From positions 1 through 63,314 of the forward strand of contig CAIQHB010000024.1 in NCBI GenBank assembly GCA_903871465.1: 63,314 nt of DNA. Reading direction: 5' to 3'. How positions within the stretch are numbered: position 1 is the first letter of the stretch; every line of letters starts with the position of its first letter. The position numbers were made by a program, and so were the translations under genes. Below, piece by piece: positions 15,651-24,853 of this stretch. Source of the stretch: an uncultured Methanosarcinales archaeon. Its GTDB lineage: Archaea; Halobacteriota; Methanosarcinia; Methanotrichales; Methanotrichaceae. The notes below the pieces were generated by a model. That model was not told the origin of the DNA and made no database searches. It saw only the letters and a list, made by a program, of their open reading frames with translations.

Positions 15651-18600
15651 GCACCATTGACAAACCCGAGCGCGCAACACAAAACCGCGTCATTGACCTC
15701 TTCTGCCATGAGCTGGGCTATCGTTATCTCGGCGACTGGTCAGTTCGTGATGGTAACAGCAACATCGAGGAAGGGCTGCTGACAAGCTACCTCGCCCGAA
15801 ACGGCTATTCTCGTGAGCAGATCAGTTCGGCACTCTACAAGCTGCGCACCGAGGCGGACAAACACAGCCGCAATCTCTACGGCAACAACCAGGCCGTTTA
15901 CAGTCTAATGCGCTACGGCGTCCCTGTAAAGATCGAGGCGGGAAAAGACACGGAAACAGTCCACCTCATCAACTGGAAGGAGCCGGAGAAGAACGACTTC
16001 GCCATAGCTGAAGAAGTAACCCTAAGAGGCAACCAGGAGCGGCGGCCCGATGTCGTGCTCTACGTCAACGGTATTGCCGTCGGCGTGCTGGAGCTGAAAC
16101 GAAGCTCCGTCACCATCGGCGACGGCATCCGCCAGAATCTTTCCAATCAGCAGCCCGAATTCAACGAGTGGTTCTTCAGCACTGTCCAGTTCGTATTTGC
16201 AGGCAACAACACAAAAGGGCTGAAATATGGCACCATAGGCACAGAGGAGAAGTATTTCCTCAGGTGGAAGGAGGACGAGGAGGACGATCTCCGCTACAAG
16301 CTGGACAAATATCTCTTGAAGATGTGTCGCAAGGACCGATTGGTCGAACTGATGCACGACTTCGTTCTCTTCGACGGCGGCAGGAAGAAGCTACCGCGAG
16401 TGCACCAGTATTTTGGCATAAAGGCGGCGCAAGATCATGTGGGCAAGCGCAAGAGCGGCATCATCTGGCACACTCAGGGCAGCGGCAAGAGCATCATAAT
16501 GGTGCTGCTCGCCAAGTGGATACTGGAGAACAATCCGAACGCCCGTGTGGCTATCATTACAGATCGTGACGAGCTGGACAAGCAGATAAAAGGCGTCTTC
16601 ACTGAGGCCGGTGAGGACATTTATCGCACCAGCAGCGGCCGCAACCTGATGGCTCAGCTTGGTCAGGCCAAGCCGCGCCTGCTCTGCTCGCTGGTGCACA
16701 AGTTCGGCCGCAAGAATGTGGAAGATTTCGAGGCTTTCATCAGAGAACTGAAGGCCCAGCCGAGCCGGACAGTGGGCGAGGTCTTCGTCTTCGTGGACGA
16801 GTGCCACCGCACTCAAAGCGGCAAGCTGCATCGAACGATGAAGGCCATGATGCCGGACGCTGTTTTTATTGGCTTCACAGGCACGCCGCTCTTGAAGAAG
16901 GACAAGAAGACCACCCTGGAGGTCTTCGGCGGCTACATCCACACCTACAAATTCGACGAGGCGGTGGAAGACGGAGTAGTACTTGACCTGGTCTATGAGG
17001 CAAGAGACATCGACCAGCATATCAGCTCCCAAGAAAAGATTGATGCCTGGTTCGATGCCAAGACAAAAGGGTTAAACGCCTGGCAAAAGGAGGAACTGAA
17101 GGCGCAATGGGGCACTATGAAGCAGGTGCTCAGTTCACGCTCGCGGATGGATCGGATCGTGAATGACATAATCTTTGATTTCGGCATTAAACCTCGCCTG
17201 TCTAGCGAGCGCGGCAATGCCCTTCTCGTGACTTCCAGCATTCATGATGCATGCAAGTATTTTACCCTGTTTCAGAAGACGCCCTTCAAGGGTAAGTGTG
17301 CACTGGTCACCTCCTACAATCCGCAGGCCCAGGACTTAACCAAGGAAGAAACCGGCGCCAACACCGAGACCGACAAACAGTTTATCTACAACACTTACAC
17401 CGAGCTGCTCAAAGAAGTAAAAGCGGAATCGGGTATGACCAAGTCCGAGACTTATGAGGAAAAAGCCAAGACGCTGTTCATCAAAGAGCCGGCGAACATG
17501 AAGCTGCTCATCGTGGTGGACAAGCTGCTCCTTGGTTTTGATGCTCCGCCTTGCACATACCTTTACATCGATAAGTCCATGCAGGATCACGGCCTCTTCC
17601 AGGCCATTTGCCGCACCAACCGCCTGGACGGCGAGGACAAGGACTTTGGCTATATCGTCGATTATAAAGACCTGTTCAGAAAATTGGAGAACGCCATTGC
17701 TGTATACACCTCAGAGCTCGATAACAGCGCTGGTGGCGGAGATCCGCAGGTGCTGCTAAAGGACAGATTGAAGATGGGCCGGGAACGGCTTGACAATGCG
17801 CTGGAAGCGCTTGCCTTGCTCTGCGAGCCTGTGGAGCCGCCTAAAGGCGATCTGGAGCATATCCACTATTTCTGCGGTAACACCGAGAATCCGGCAGATT
17901 TGCAGGAGCGGGAAATGCTACGAGCCGCTCTCTACAAAGCGGCCGTCTCGTTGGTGCGCTCTTATGCCAACATCTCCGACGAACTGGAAGCTGCAGGATA
18001 CAGCAGCTCCGATATCAATCGCATCAAGAAAGAGATGGGGCACTACCTGAAGATCCGCGATATCGTACGCATGGCCAGCGGGGAAATCCTGGACCTCAAG
18101 CCCTACGAGGCTGATATGCGACACCTCATAGACACCTATATCGATGCCGACGATCCGAGGAAGATCTCTCCCTTCGACAACGTGGGGCTGTTGGATTTGA
18201 TCGTAAAGACGGGTATCGCCGACGCCATAGCCTCGAAGCTTAGCGCTCTGAACGGCAATAAGGGCGCTATCGCCGAGACCATCGAGAACAACGTTCGCAG
18301 CAAGATCATCAAGGAGCACCTGAGCGACCCGGCTTTCTATGAAAAGATGTCTGCGCTGTTGGACGAGATCATCGCTGCACGTAGGGCGAAAGCTATCGAG
18401 TACGAGGAATACCTGATAAGCATCGCAGAACTCGCAAATAAGGTGGAGGCCGGACATGCAGAAGATACGCCGGAACCACTCAAGCATAGCCCGGCCCTGC
18501 GTGCCATCTACCACAACCTCAAGCAATCCGATGTGCCCGGTGAAGGTGATTTTATGTTGGCCCAGGCGCAGCAGATCGACGAGACCATCAAACGAGTGCG

Positions 18601-18730
18601 CCCGGACGGCTGGAGGGGGATTTATGCGCGTGAGAACATCATCAAAGCAGCGCTGTTGCCGCTGTTGGAGAATAGCGTATCCGAGGTGGAACGCATCTTC
18701 CTTATCATCAAAGCCCAGAAGGAATACTGA
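15647..18730 (+). CDS. hsdR: Type I restriction enzyme, restriction and translocation subunit
   Basis: 1027 residues from ATG 15647, which overlaps the preceding stop as ATGA; the in-frame extension to 15581 is unlikely. N-terminal nuclease domain with RRPDVVLYVNGIAVGVLELK (the PD...LELK core, about 125-145). Then superfamily 2 helicase motifs: Walker A TQGSGKSIIM (about 280), DECH box VDECHRTQ (about 382), motif III FTGTPLL, and a second RecA-like lobe with a motif VI-like CRTNR (about 655). The C-terminal 350 residues are helical and should contact HsdM. It translocates DNA by ATP hydrolysis and cuts at a distance from unmethylated sites. All catalytic motifs are intact, so the system looks functional. 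Confidence 0.93.
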   Translation: MSTIDKPERATQNRVIDLFCHELGYRYLGDWSVRDGNSNIEEGLLTSYLARNGYSREQISSALYKLRTEADKHSRNLYGNNQAVYSLMRYGVPVKIEAGKDTETVHLINWKEPEKNDFAIAEEVTLRGNQERRPDVVLYVNGIAVGVLELKRSSVTIGDGIRQNLSNQQPEFNEWFFSTVQFVFAGNNTKGLKYGTIGTEEKYFLRWKEDEEDDLRYKLDKYLLKMCRKDRLVELMHDFVLFDGGRKKLPRVHQYFGIKAAQDHVGKRKSGIIWHTQGSGKSIIMVLLAKWILENNPNARVAIITDRDELDKQIKGVFTEAGEDIYRTSSGRNLMAQLGQAKPRLLCSLVHKFGRKNVEDFEAFIRELKAQPSRTVGEVFVFVDECHRTQSGKLHRTMKAMMPDAVFIGFTGTPLLKKDKKTTLEVFGGYIHTYKFDEAVEDGVVLDLVYEARDIDQHISSQEKIDAWFDAKTKGLNAWQKEELKAQWGTMKQVLSSRSRMDRIVNDIIFDFGIKPRLSSERGNALLVTSSIHDACKYFTLFQKTPFKGKCALVTSYNPQAQDLTKEETGANTETDKQFIYNTYTELLKEVKAESGMTKSETYEEKAKTLFIKEPANMKLLIVVDKLLLGFDAPPCTYLYIDKSMQDHGLFQAICRTNRLDGEDKDFGYIVDYKDLFRKLENAIAVYTSELDNSAGGGDPQVLLKDRLKMGRERLDNALEALALLCEPVEPPKGDLEHIHYFCGNTENPADLQEREMLRAALYKAAVSLVRSYANISDELEAAGYSSSDINRIKKEMGHYLKIRDIVRMASGEILDLKPYEADMRHLIDTYIDADDPRKISPFDNVGLLDLIVKTGIADAIASKLSALNGNKGAIAETIENNVRSKIIKEHLSDPAFYEKMSALLDEIIAARRAKAIEYEEYLISIAELANKVEAGHAEDTPEPLKHSPALRAIYHNLKQSDVPGEGDFMLAQAQQIDETIKRVRPDGWRGIYARENIIKAALLPLLENSVSEVERIFLIIKAQKEY

Positions 18731-19446
18731 TGTCCACAGAGATCGAGCTTGGTGACCTCAAGGTAGATGTAGTGTTCAAGGACATAAAGAATGTCCATTT
18801 GAGCGTTCACCCCCCGAACGGAAGGGTGCGGATTGCGGCGCCGACGCGTATGAGCACGGAAACCGTCAGAGTTTTTGCTATTTCCAAGCTTAGCTGGATC
18901 AGACGGCAACAAGAGAAGATCCAGGCTCAAGAGCGCGAAACGCCGCGTGAGTATCTGGACCGGGAAAGCCACTACATTTGGGGTAAGCGCTACCTGCTCG
19001 ATGTAGTTGAGGAAAACACCCGGCCGGAAGTGGTACTGTTGCACGGAAAGATGATTCTACGGGTGCGCCCTGGAACCGATGAGAACAGAAGACAGGTTGT
19101 CGTGGAAGAATGGTATCGTGCTCAGCTCAAGCAGGCAGTGACGCTATTGCTCCCCAAATGGGAACCACTAATAGGCGTGAAGGTGGAACGGTTATTCGTG
19201 CAACGGATGAAAACCAAATGGGGAAGTTGCACTCCCAAGTCCGGAAATATCCGGCTTAATACCGATCTTGCCAAGAAACCACGCGAGTGCCTCGAATACG
19301 TCCTTGTTCACGAGATGGTGCACATTTTGGAACCTACACACAATGCTCGTTTCGTCTCGCTGATGGATAGCTTCGTTCCCAGGTGGCAATTCTACAGGGA
19401 AGCGCTAAATCGTCTGCCTGTTCGGCATGAGCATTGGGATTACTGA
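18730..19446 (+). CDS. YgjP-like (DUF45) zinc metallopeptidase
   Basis: 238 residues; ATG overlaps the hsdR stop (TGATG). The zinc-protease signature is VLVHEMVHILEPTHNARF (about residues 194-211), with HExxH and a downstream His. The upstream stretch MKTKWGSCTPKSGNIRLN (about 158-175) is typical of the YgjP/SprT-like group. These small peptidases are frequent companions of type I restriction operons; a role in limiting HsdR activity by proteolysis is a guess. Last gene of the operon. Confidence 0.88.
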   Translation: MSTEIELGDLKVDVVFKDIKNVHLSVHPPNGRVRIAAPTRMSTETVRVFAISKLSWIRRQQEKIQAQERETPREYLDRESHYIWGKRYLLDVVEENTRPEVVLLHGKMILRVRPGTDENRRQVVVEEWYRAQLKQAVTLLLPKWEPLIGVKVERLFVQRMKTKWGSCTPKSGNIRLNTDLAKKPRECLEYVLVHEMVHILEPTHNARFVSLMDSFVPRWQFYREALNRLPVRHEHWDY

Positions 19447-19646
19447 GGTAGTTTAGCCATCTACCGTAGAGGGCAGCTAGCTTGTGTTTGCAGGCTCTTG
19501 TTGCCGATGGTCATATTTTTCAAAATCTTTTGCGGCTGGTGGTTTGCAAAGTCCGGCATCATCACATCGTCCTAAGTAAGATACATCGGCGCTGAACGTT
19601 CTGAAAAAAGACGGTAAAGTGAAGCTAAAATCTAAAATAATAAACA

Positions 19647-19672
19647 TCAGGCCCCCGATTATCGAGGCCTGA
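19647..19672 (-). terminator. Terminator between hsd operon and gltB-like gene
   Basis: TCAGGCC / GGCCTGA form a perfect 7-bp stem around a 12-base loop. Read on the minus strand, TGTTTATTATTTTAG follows, fitting the end of the leftward synthase gene; it may also stop rightward transcripts. The rest of 19447-19687 shows no gene. Confidence 0.6.
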
Positions 19673-19687
19673 CCTCTTCTTCAGAAT

Positions 19688-21277
19688 TTATGCATCCAGT
19701 ACTTTCAGGGCTTCCGCGCGGCGGGCCTGCATCACATAGGGGATGCCGGATACCTTGGCAGACTCTTCTGTGAGTGCCATGAGGTCGTCGCGGGACATGG
19801 TTGCCAATTTGAAGTTCCGGCTTCCAGCCATCAGCTGCTGCAATCCGGTCTTGAACTTCTGGCCGTAGGTGTACAGAGCAATGGCGCCGTAGGGGATGTT
19901 CTTGAAGTCGTTGCCGAACTTGGCCTTCAGCTCCTCGTAGGCGACGAAGATCTCCTCGGGCTTGCTGCCGAACTTGCTGACGCCCTTGGGCAGGTCTCCC
20001 TTGGCAATCCAGTCCTGGATATTCTTGCCGACCATGCCGGGGATCATGAGCGGGCGGCCCATGCAGACGGCTCTAAAGTAGGGTGTGCCCATAGCCAGAG
20101 CCTTGTAGACGCCGTCCTCTGTGGAGAAGCCGCCGGCCATTGCCAGGTCTGGAACGCGCATGCCTTTTGCCTTCAGGCGGTTGGCGAACTCGATAGCCAG
20201 CGACTGCAGGTAGAATGTGGGTATGCCCCACTCATTCATCATATTCCAGGGGCTCATGCCTGTGCCGCCCGGTGCGCCGTCGATGGTGAGCAGGTCCAGC
20301 TTTGCCTCGGAACCGTAGCGCAGTGCCATGGCCAGCTCAACCATGGAATAAGCTCCTGTCTTGAGGGTAATGCGCTTGAATCCCAGGCCTCTGAGCCTAT
20401 CGATCTCGGCCATGAAGCCGTCGTAGGTGACGAAGCCCAGACGGGAGTGGCGCTCGAACTCCTTGATGGCGCCGGCCTTGAAGGCTGCCTGAATCTCGGG
20501 CAGAGTCGGATCTGGGGAGACTATGTAGCCGCGCTTCTTGAGCTCAAGAGCCCGGTCCAGTGTCTTCACCTTGATCTCGCCGCCGATGCATTTTGCACCC
20601 TGGCCCCATTTGAGCTCGATGGTATCCAGGTTATGCTTGGATGAAACATACTCAGCCACGCCGAGGCGGGTATCTTCTACGTTCATCTGCACCAGGATCT
20701 CGCCGAAACCGTTGTAGAACTTCTTGTAGGTCTCGATTCTGCGATCCATCTCTGGAGACTTGGTGACCTTTCCCTTGCCGTCCCTCTCCAGTCCCGGGTC
20801 TATTCCGCAGACGTTCTCTCCGCAGACAAGAGTTATGCCGGTGATAGCGGCGCCTATGGCGAAGTGTTCCCAGTTCTTTCTGGCGATCTCAGTCGAGCCA
20901 AGAGCTCCGGTAAAGATGGGAACCTGCATCTTGACCTTCTTGTCCCAGCCGTACTCGGTCATTGTGTCAACATTCGGGAATAGAGCCGTGTCCGGTCCTG
21001 GCTCAACGCCTGCGGGCAGGCCTTCTGCACCTATGGCGTAACCCTGAATGCTGAGATGAGAATAGTCAATAGGATAATCCTTGTCCGCTCCTGCGGTGAT
21101 CTCGCCGAAGGGCCCCGGATAGAGCACTTCACGGCCCCGGAAAGAAGCCAGCCATGTTTCGCATCCTCCCCGGCATCCGTCTAGGCAGTCAGAACATATT
21201 CCCGACATGGGGACAACGCTCCGCGAGCGGTTGAACGTTCCAGTGGCAGCACTGGCATTTGGCCTTCTCAGATTCAT
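19688..21277 (-). CDS. FMN-binding glutamate synthase domain protein (archaeal GltB central domain)
   Basis: 529 residues from ATG 21277 (MNLRRPNASAATG); a TTG three codons earlier is less likely. An N-terminal Cys-rich stretch (CSDCLDGCRGGCE, about residues 27-39) is followed by a TIM-barrel FMN domain. That barrel contains LLTIDGAPGGTGMSPWNMM and LAMAGGFSTEDGVYKALAMG (phosphate-binding loop). In bacteria this barrel is the centre of GltB and makes glutamate from 2-oxoglutarate and ammonia. Archaea encode it as a separate gene. The amidotransferase and C-terminal beta-helix parts are not in this window; a GltD-like reductase is encoded at 7845. Exact reaction unproven. Confidence 0.85.
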   Translation of the reverse strand: MNLRRPNASAATGTFNRSRSVVPMSGICSDCLDGCRGGCETWLASFRGREVLYPGPFGEITAGADKDYPIDYSHLSIQGYAIGAEGLPAGVEPGPDTALFPNVDTMTEYGWDKKVKMQVPIFTGALGSTEIARKNWEHFAIGAAITGITLVCGENVCGIDPGLERDGKGKVTKSPEMDRRIETYKKFYNGFGEILVQMNVEDTRLGVAEYVSSKHNLDTIELKWGQGAKCIGGEIKVKTLDRALELKKRGYIVSPDPTLPEIQAAFKAGAIKEFERHSRLGFVTYDGFMAEIDRLRGLGFKRITLKTGAYSMVELAMALRYGSEAKLDLLTIDGAPGGTGMSPWNMMNEWGIPTFYLQSLAIEFANRLKAKGMRVPDLAMAGGFSTEDGVYKALAMGTPYFRAVCMGRPLMIPGMVGKNIQDWIAKGDLPKGVSKFGSKPEEIFVAYEELKAKFGNDFKNIPYGAIALYTYGQKFKTGLQQLMAGSRNFKLATMSRDDLMALTEESAKVSGIPYVMQARRAEALKVLDA

Positions 21278-21679
21278 TGATCTCAACCCTTTTATATTAT
21301 AAATCTCAAAATCGCGTTAAACCCGTCTGCTGGATGCATAACTATCGACAATTTAAGCAGGGCTTTTTCTGATTCCGCCCCGAATCGATACGCATGCATT
21401 TAGCCTCTCTCTCCGGCAGACAGTCTGCGACCTTTGGGCACCAACTGCCTTCCTATTTCCTCTATAAATATGTTTTCACAAAAGTGCATAAATTATATGA
21501 ATCGACCTGGAGGAAGGGTCTTTCCGGGGGTAAATATCCTCGGATTTCTTACGTATATCTCTTTTCATAATTCTGCATAATTATTATGAACTCTCAGACT
21601 GGAAAAGCTTTTCCGGTAATGGGGGAACGGGCAAGCAGAAAGGTTAGATAGAGGCGAGAGGAAAGGCTGAGGTAAGAAG
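21278..21679. promoter_or_regulatory. Divergent promoter region between gltB-like gene and hisH
   Basis: No gene in about 400 bases. CTATAAATATG (21461-21471) is a good TATA candidate for rightward transcription. GGAAAAGCTTTTCC at 21601-21614 is a perfect 14-bp palindrome about 65 bases before hisH and could be an operator. Confidence 0.4.
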
Positions 21680-22282
21680 ATGATAGCAATAGTTAACTAC
21701 GGCATGGGCAACCTGTTCAGCATTTACAATGCCCTGGATCGGATCGGCGGCGATCCCAGAATCGTTCCAGACCCGGAGGGTTTGGCAGGAGCAGACGGCA
21801 TTGTGGTTCCGGGCGTAGGGGCCTTTGGAAGCTGCATGGATCAGCTCAGTCGATTTGAAGGTTCGCTCTTAAGAGCCTTTCAGGAAGGTGTGCCGATGCT
21901 GGGCATTTGCGTTGGCATGCAGGTGCTCTTCGAGGAGAGTGAAGAGAGCCCCGGCGCCAAGGGCCTTGGCTGGATAAAGGGAAACGTTGTGCGCCTCCCG
22001 GATGGTGTGATGATTCCTCAAATGGGCTGGAACAGCCTTTCCATCAAACGTCCCGTGGAGATGTTGGAAGGCATCTCGAACGGTGACATGTTCTATTTTG
22101 TGCACTCCTATTATGGCCGGCCTGTAGATCGCTCGGTTATTGTCGCCACCACAGATCATGGAGTGGAGGTAACGGCCGCGATTGCCAAAGACAACCTTTT
22201 TGCTACCCAGTTCCACCCGGAAAAGTCGGGCGCCAAGGGCTTGAAGATATTGGAGAACTTTGTGAGGTGCCTGCATTGTTAG
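21680..22282 (+). CDS. hisH: Imidazole glycerol phosphate synthase, glutamine amidotransferase subunit
   Basis: 200 residues, class I glutaminase. Oxyanion loop [11 protein letters not shown], nucleophile Cys in [11 protein letters not shown] (about residue 76), catalytic His/Glu in [10 protein letters not shown] (about 180-185). It releases ammonia from glutamine and passes it to HisF in histidine synthesis, which also yields AICAR for purine synthesis. GAGGTAAG precedes ATG 21680. The end overlaps hisF by 16 bases, so the partners are co-translated. Confidence 0.95.
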   Translation: MIAIVNYGMGNLFSIYNALDRIGGDPRIVPDPEGLAGADGIVVPGVGAFGSCMDQLSRFEGSLLRAFQEGVPMLGICVGMQVLFEESEESPGAKGLGWIKGNVVRLPDGVMIPQMGWNSLSIKRPVEMLEGISNGDMFYFVHSYYGRPVDRSVIVATTDHGVEVTAAIAKDNLFATQFHPEKSGAKGLKILENFVRCLHC

Positions 22283-23088
22283 CGAGAAGGATTATTCCCT
22301 GTTTGGACTGTGATCTGGGAGTGCCGGGCGGTCGGGTAGTTAAGGGAATCGAGTTCAAACAGATCAGATATGCCGGGATTCCCTGGGAGCTGGCCGGCAG
22401 ATACTATGAGGATGGCGCAGACGAGATTGTCTTCCTGGACATCACTGCATCCCATGAGCGAAGGGAGACGATGACGAGCGTTATCAAGAAGACCTCGGAA
22501 TCTGTCTTTGTGCCTCTAGCTGTGGGCGGCGGCATAAAGAGCGTAGATGAGGCAAGAGAGGTCTTCAATGCCGGGGCCGACAAGATCACCTTGAACACAT
22601 CCGCTTTGAAGCGCCCAGAGCTGATAAGTGAGATATCGGATCGATATGGAAACCAGGCCGTGGTTCTGGCCATTGATGCCAAGAGGCGTTATGGTCAGGA
22701 GGCAGGGAGGGAGATCGTAGAGACCCCGGAAGGCCCTTGCTGGTTTGAGTGCTCCTTTTACGGAGGCCGGGAGTTTACCGGGATTGACGCCATTGCCTGG
22801 GCAAAGGATGCCGTATCCAGGGGGGCTGGGGAGATCCTCCTCACCAGCATGGACAGAGACGGGACCTATGATGGTTTCGATATACCTCTCACGGATGCTG
22901 TGGCAAAAAGGGTTCGAATACCTGTGATCGCCTCGGGCGGATGCGCCAGTCCAGATCATATGCTTGAGGTCTTCCAGAAGACCGAGGCCTCTGCAGCACT
23001 GGCGGCGAGCATCTTCCACTTCGGTGAATGGAACATCCGGGACGTTAAGACGTATCTGAAGGAACGGGGAGTGAATGTCCGGGTTTGA
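22267..23088 (+). CDS. hisF: Imidazole glycerol phosphate synthase, cyclase subunit
   Basis: 273 residues. A (beta/alpha)8 barrel with the catalytic Asp pair in [10 protein letters not shown] (about residue 14) and [12 protein letters not shown] (about 197), and phosphate sites VGGGIKS and ASGGCAS. It forms the imidazole ring from PRFAR and ammonia supplied by HisH. The start is GTG 22267, inside hisH; TTG 22276 is the alternative. An insert near 145-165 ([18 protein letters not shown]) is normal for several archaeal HisF proteins. The end is 23 bases before feoA. Confidence 0.95.
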   Translation: MPALLARRIIPCLDCDLGVPGGRVVKGIEFKQIRYAGIPWELAGRYYEDGADEIVFLDITASHERRETMTSVIKKTSESVFVPLAVGGGIKSVDEAREVFNAGADKITLNTSALKRPELISEISDRYGNQAVVLAIDAKRRYGQEAGREIVETPEGPCWFECSFYGGREFTGIDAIAWAKDAVSRGAGEILLTSMDRDGTYDGFDIPLTDAVAKRVRIPVIASGGCASPDHMLEVFQKTEASAALAASIFHFGEWNIRDVKTYLKERGVNVRV

Positions 23089-23111
23089 AGGCTTGGAGTG
23101 AATTATCGAAG

Positions 23112-23366
23112 ATGGGATCTATAGAGCTGACCCGGGCTCCCTGCAATCAGCCGCTGGAAGTCATGGCTGTCAATGGTGACTATGGTTGGGATAAGAAATT
23201 TGAATCGATGGGGATAAGAAAAGGAAAACACATACGAATAATAGCCTGCCAGCCCTTCGGCGGACCTGTGGTGGTTGAGATAAACGGCTCCAAGATCTCT
23301 CTTGGCAGGGGAATCGCGTCAAAAATCGAGGTAGAAGTGCTCGCATCCTCCTCTGGCGAGAGTTAG
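23112..23366 (+). CDS. feoA: FeoA-domain protein
   Basis: 84 residues from ATG 23112, preceded by GGAGTGA; TTG 23085 is an alternative overlapping hisF. A small SH3-like FeoA fold: initial PL-EVMAVNGDYG, then RLxxMGI-like FESMGIRKGKHIRII, and the final SLGRGIASKIEVE. FeoA domains assist the ferrous iron transporter FeoB or regulate metal-responsive proteins. No FeoB is here, and the gene is coupled to histidine genes, so an iron-transport role is only presumed. Confidence 0.85.
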   Translation: MGSIELTRAPCNQPLEVMAVNGDYGWDKKFESMGIRKGKHIRIIACQPFGGPVVVEINGSKISLGRGIASKIEVEVLASSSGES

Positions 23367-23401
23367 ACCCGATTCTTCCACAATTCCAATTCCTGGAGCG
23401 T

Positions 23402-23779
23402 TCAGGTTGATATGAGCTGCTTGAGCCTTTGGATGCTCTCCATGGCCTGGGCCGACTCGTGAAGCTTCTCCTCCTCGAAATGCTTTATGATTTCATCAAT
23501 GCTCGCTCGCAGCGAGTAGACCTTCATCGGTCTCCCTTTGCCTTCACGCTTGATCTCTTTCTCCTCAATCCAGTTGTTGTCGCGAAGGGTGCGCATGGCA
23601 ATGCTCACTTCCGGCTGCCGTAGGTCAGAGCCCATCTCTATCTCGCGGGATGAGGCTTCCTCCACATTAGCCAGGAAAGTTATCAGCGTTGCGACGTTGC
23701 GCGGAACTCCCAGGGACCGAAGCGTTTCGACAAATTCCATATCCTTGTCGTCCAGGATCTTTACGGTTGACTCCCTCAT
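23402..23779 (-). CDS. Winged-helix transcriptional regulator (archaeal, MarR/ArsR-like)
   Basis: About 125 residues. The winged helix covers about 15-95: an initial helix (FVETLRSLGVPRNVATLITF), a recognition region (DLRQPEVSIAMRTLRDNNWI) and a basic wing (KEIKREGKGRPMKVYSL). A coiled tail (EEEKLHESAQAMESIQRLKQ) probably dimerises. ATG 23779 is preferred because GGTGA stands five bases before it; ATG 23791 is also possible. A TATA-like TTTATATCA lies near 23820. Such small regulators are common in methanogens. Target unknown; it converges on feoA, so iron is one candidate signal (weak inference). Confidence 0.8.
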   Translation of the reverse strand: MRESTVKILDDKDMEFVETLRSLGVPRNVATLITFLANVEEASSREIEMGSDLRQPEVSIAMRTLRDNNWIEEKEIKREGKGRPMKVYSLRASIDEIIKHFEEEKLHESAQAMESIQRLKQLIST

Positions 23780-24164
23780 AATCGTCACCATATTTTTCTT
23801 GTCACAAATACTTAATGATATAAATAATTTGTTTTGAACGCAATGTCTTTTAATTTTACTAATTTAGACTAATACTTTAGATAATAAGTCGAAAAGCAAT
23901 TATCATTTACAATTCGGTGGTTTCAGAATCTAATGAAAAGTACATTAGGAATTTATAATTGTAAGGATTTCAGATGGCCCAATAATGTAGTCGAAGAAAT
24001 CCTGTCATTTTTGGTCATCTAGCCGAGGAAAGTTCAAAATAGGGTTAAATAATTAATTTAAAGAGTATAATTTAGTATCTTTGTATAAATTTTTTTATAA
24101 ATAAATTATTTGGTATGCGGATTGATCCCAATCTAGATATATTTCCCTGAACAAATGGCTCCTC
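23780..24164. other. AT-rich divergent intergenic region
   Basis: No gene seen. TATA candidates face both ways: ATTTATATCATT near 23820 (leftward) and TTTTATAAATAAATT near 24092-24106 (rightward). Composition is strikingly A/T-rich compared with both neighbours. Confidence 0.4.
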
Positions 24165-24713
24165 ATGATACCCATCGAGATTTGCGAGAAGGATCTCTAT
24201 GAGCTCACAAAAACGGAGGTGTGTAATCTCCCCGGTGCCCTTTTTACGGGATGCAGCCCTCTTCTCAAGCCTTTTATGAAGAAGCTGGAAGAGCTTCTCC
24301 CCCCGGAGAACAGGGGACGCGGGGACAGCTACATCCTTCGTGCGCTCCATTCTCATATCGACGAGGTGCATGCTGACGAAGGCCGAATCCTGGTGAAGAG
24401 CGGCGACGCCATGGTAGAGATTCGTCGCGAAGAGCTGGGCGAGTTGATGGGTGCGAAATATCCTACCACATGCCATTATCGCCTTAACCTGCCTGGTCTT
24501 CTGTTCCTGCAGAGCGGACCGGCGCTGCATACGGCCAGCGCTATACTCCTGCGCCGGGAGCATAAGCTCTGCATCCCTGACGGGCGCAGGACTATGCGCT
24601 ATGTCTTTCATATGGGCGTGGTCTCCCTGGATGCCGATAAAGAAAAGATAATCGTTAGCTTTGATCCGGACAGGCTGCCCAAGAAAGGGGACGGCACTTC
24701 TGTGCTGGAATAG
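24165..24713 (+). CDS. Uncharacterised protein, probably methanogen-specific
   Basis: 182 residues, no family recognised. Mixed alpha/beta character, no membrane segment or signal peptide. Cys residues occur at about 7, 20, 30, 102 and 135, without a CxxC pair. Two regions look like folded beta structure: GRILVKSGDAMVEIRREELG (72-91) and the C-terminal MGVVSLDADKEKIIVSFDPD. A TATA box about 65 bases upstream supports ATG 24165, although there is no clear ribosome site. It stands alone, converging on the geranylgeranyl reductase gene. Function unknown. Confidence 0.65.
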   Translation: MIPIEICEKDLYELTKTEVCNLPGALFTGCSPLLKPFMKKLEELLPPENRGRGDSYILRALHSHIDEVHADEGRILVKSGDAMVEIRREELGELMGAKYPTTCHYRLNLPGLLFLQSGPALHTASAILLRREHKLCIPDGRRTMRYVFHMGVVSLDADKEKIIVSFDPDRLPKKGDGTSVLE

Positions 24714-24853
24714 GAACAAAACGTCTTGCCGGAAATTCAGATTCCTCAAGGCTCAGGATTTTGGAGTTTCTGTATCCGTTGGTCTAAAACCATGGCTTTG
24801 GAGAACCAGGCCCCAGAGCCACAGAACTAAAACAGAAGTTTCTCTCTACAACT

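Noticed and set aside
9252-19687. Prophage or integrative element carrying the restriction operon
   Set aside because: No integrase, attachment-site repeat or structural phage gene is visible; only the gene set and composition hint at transfer.
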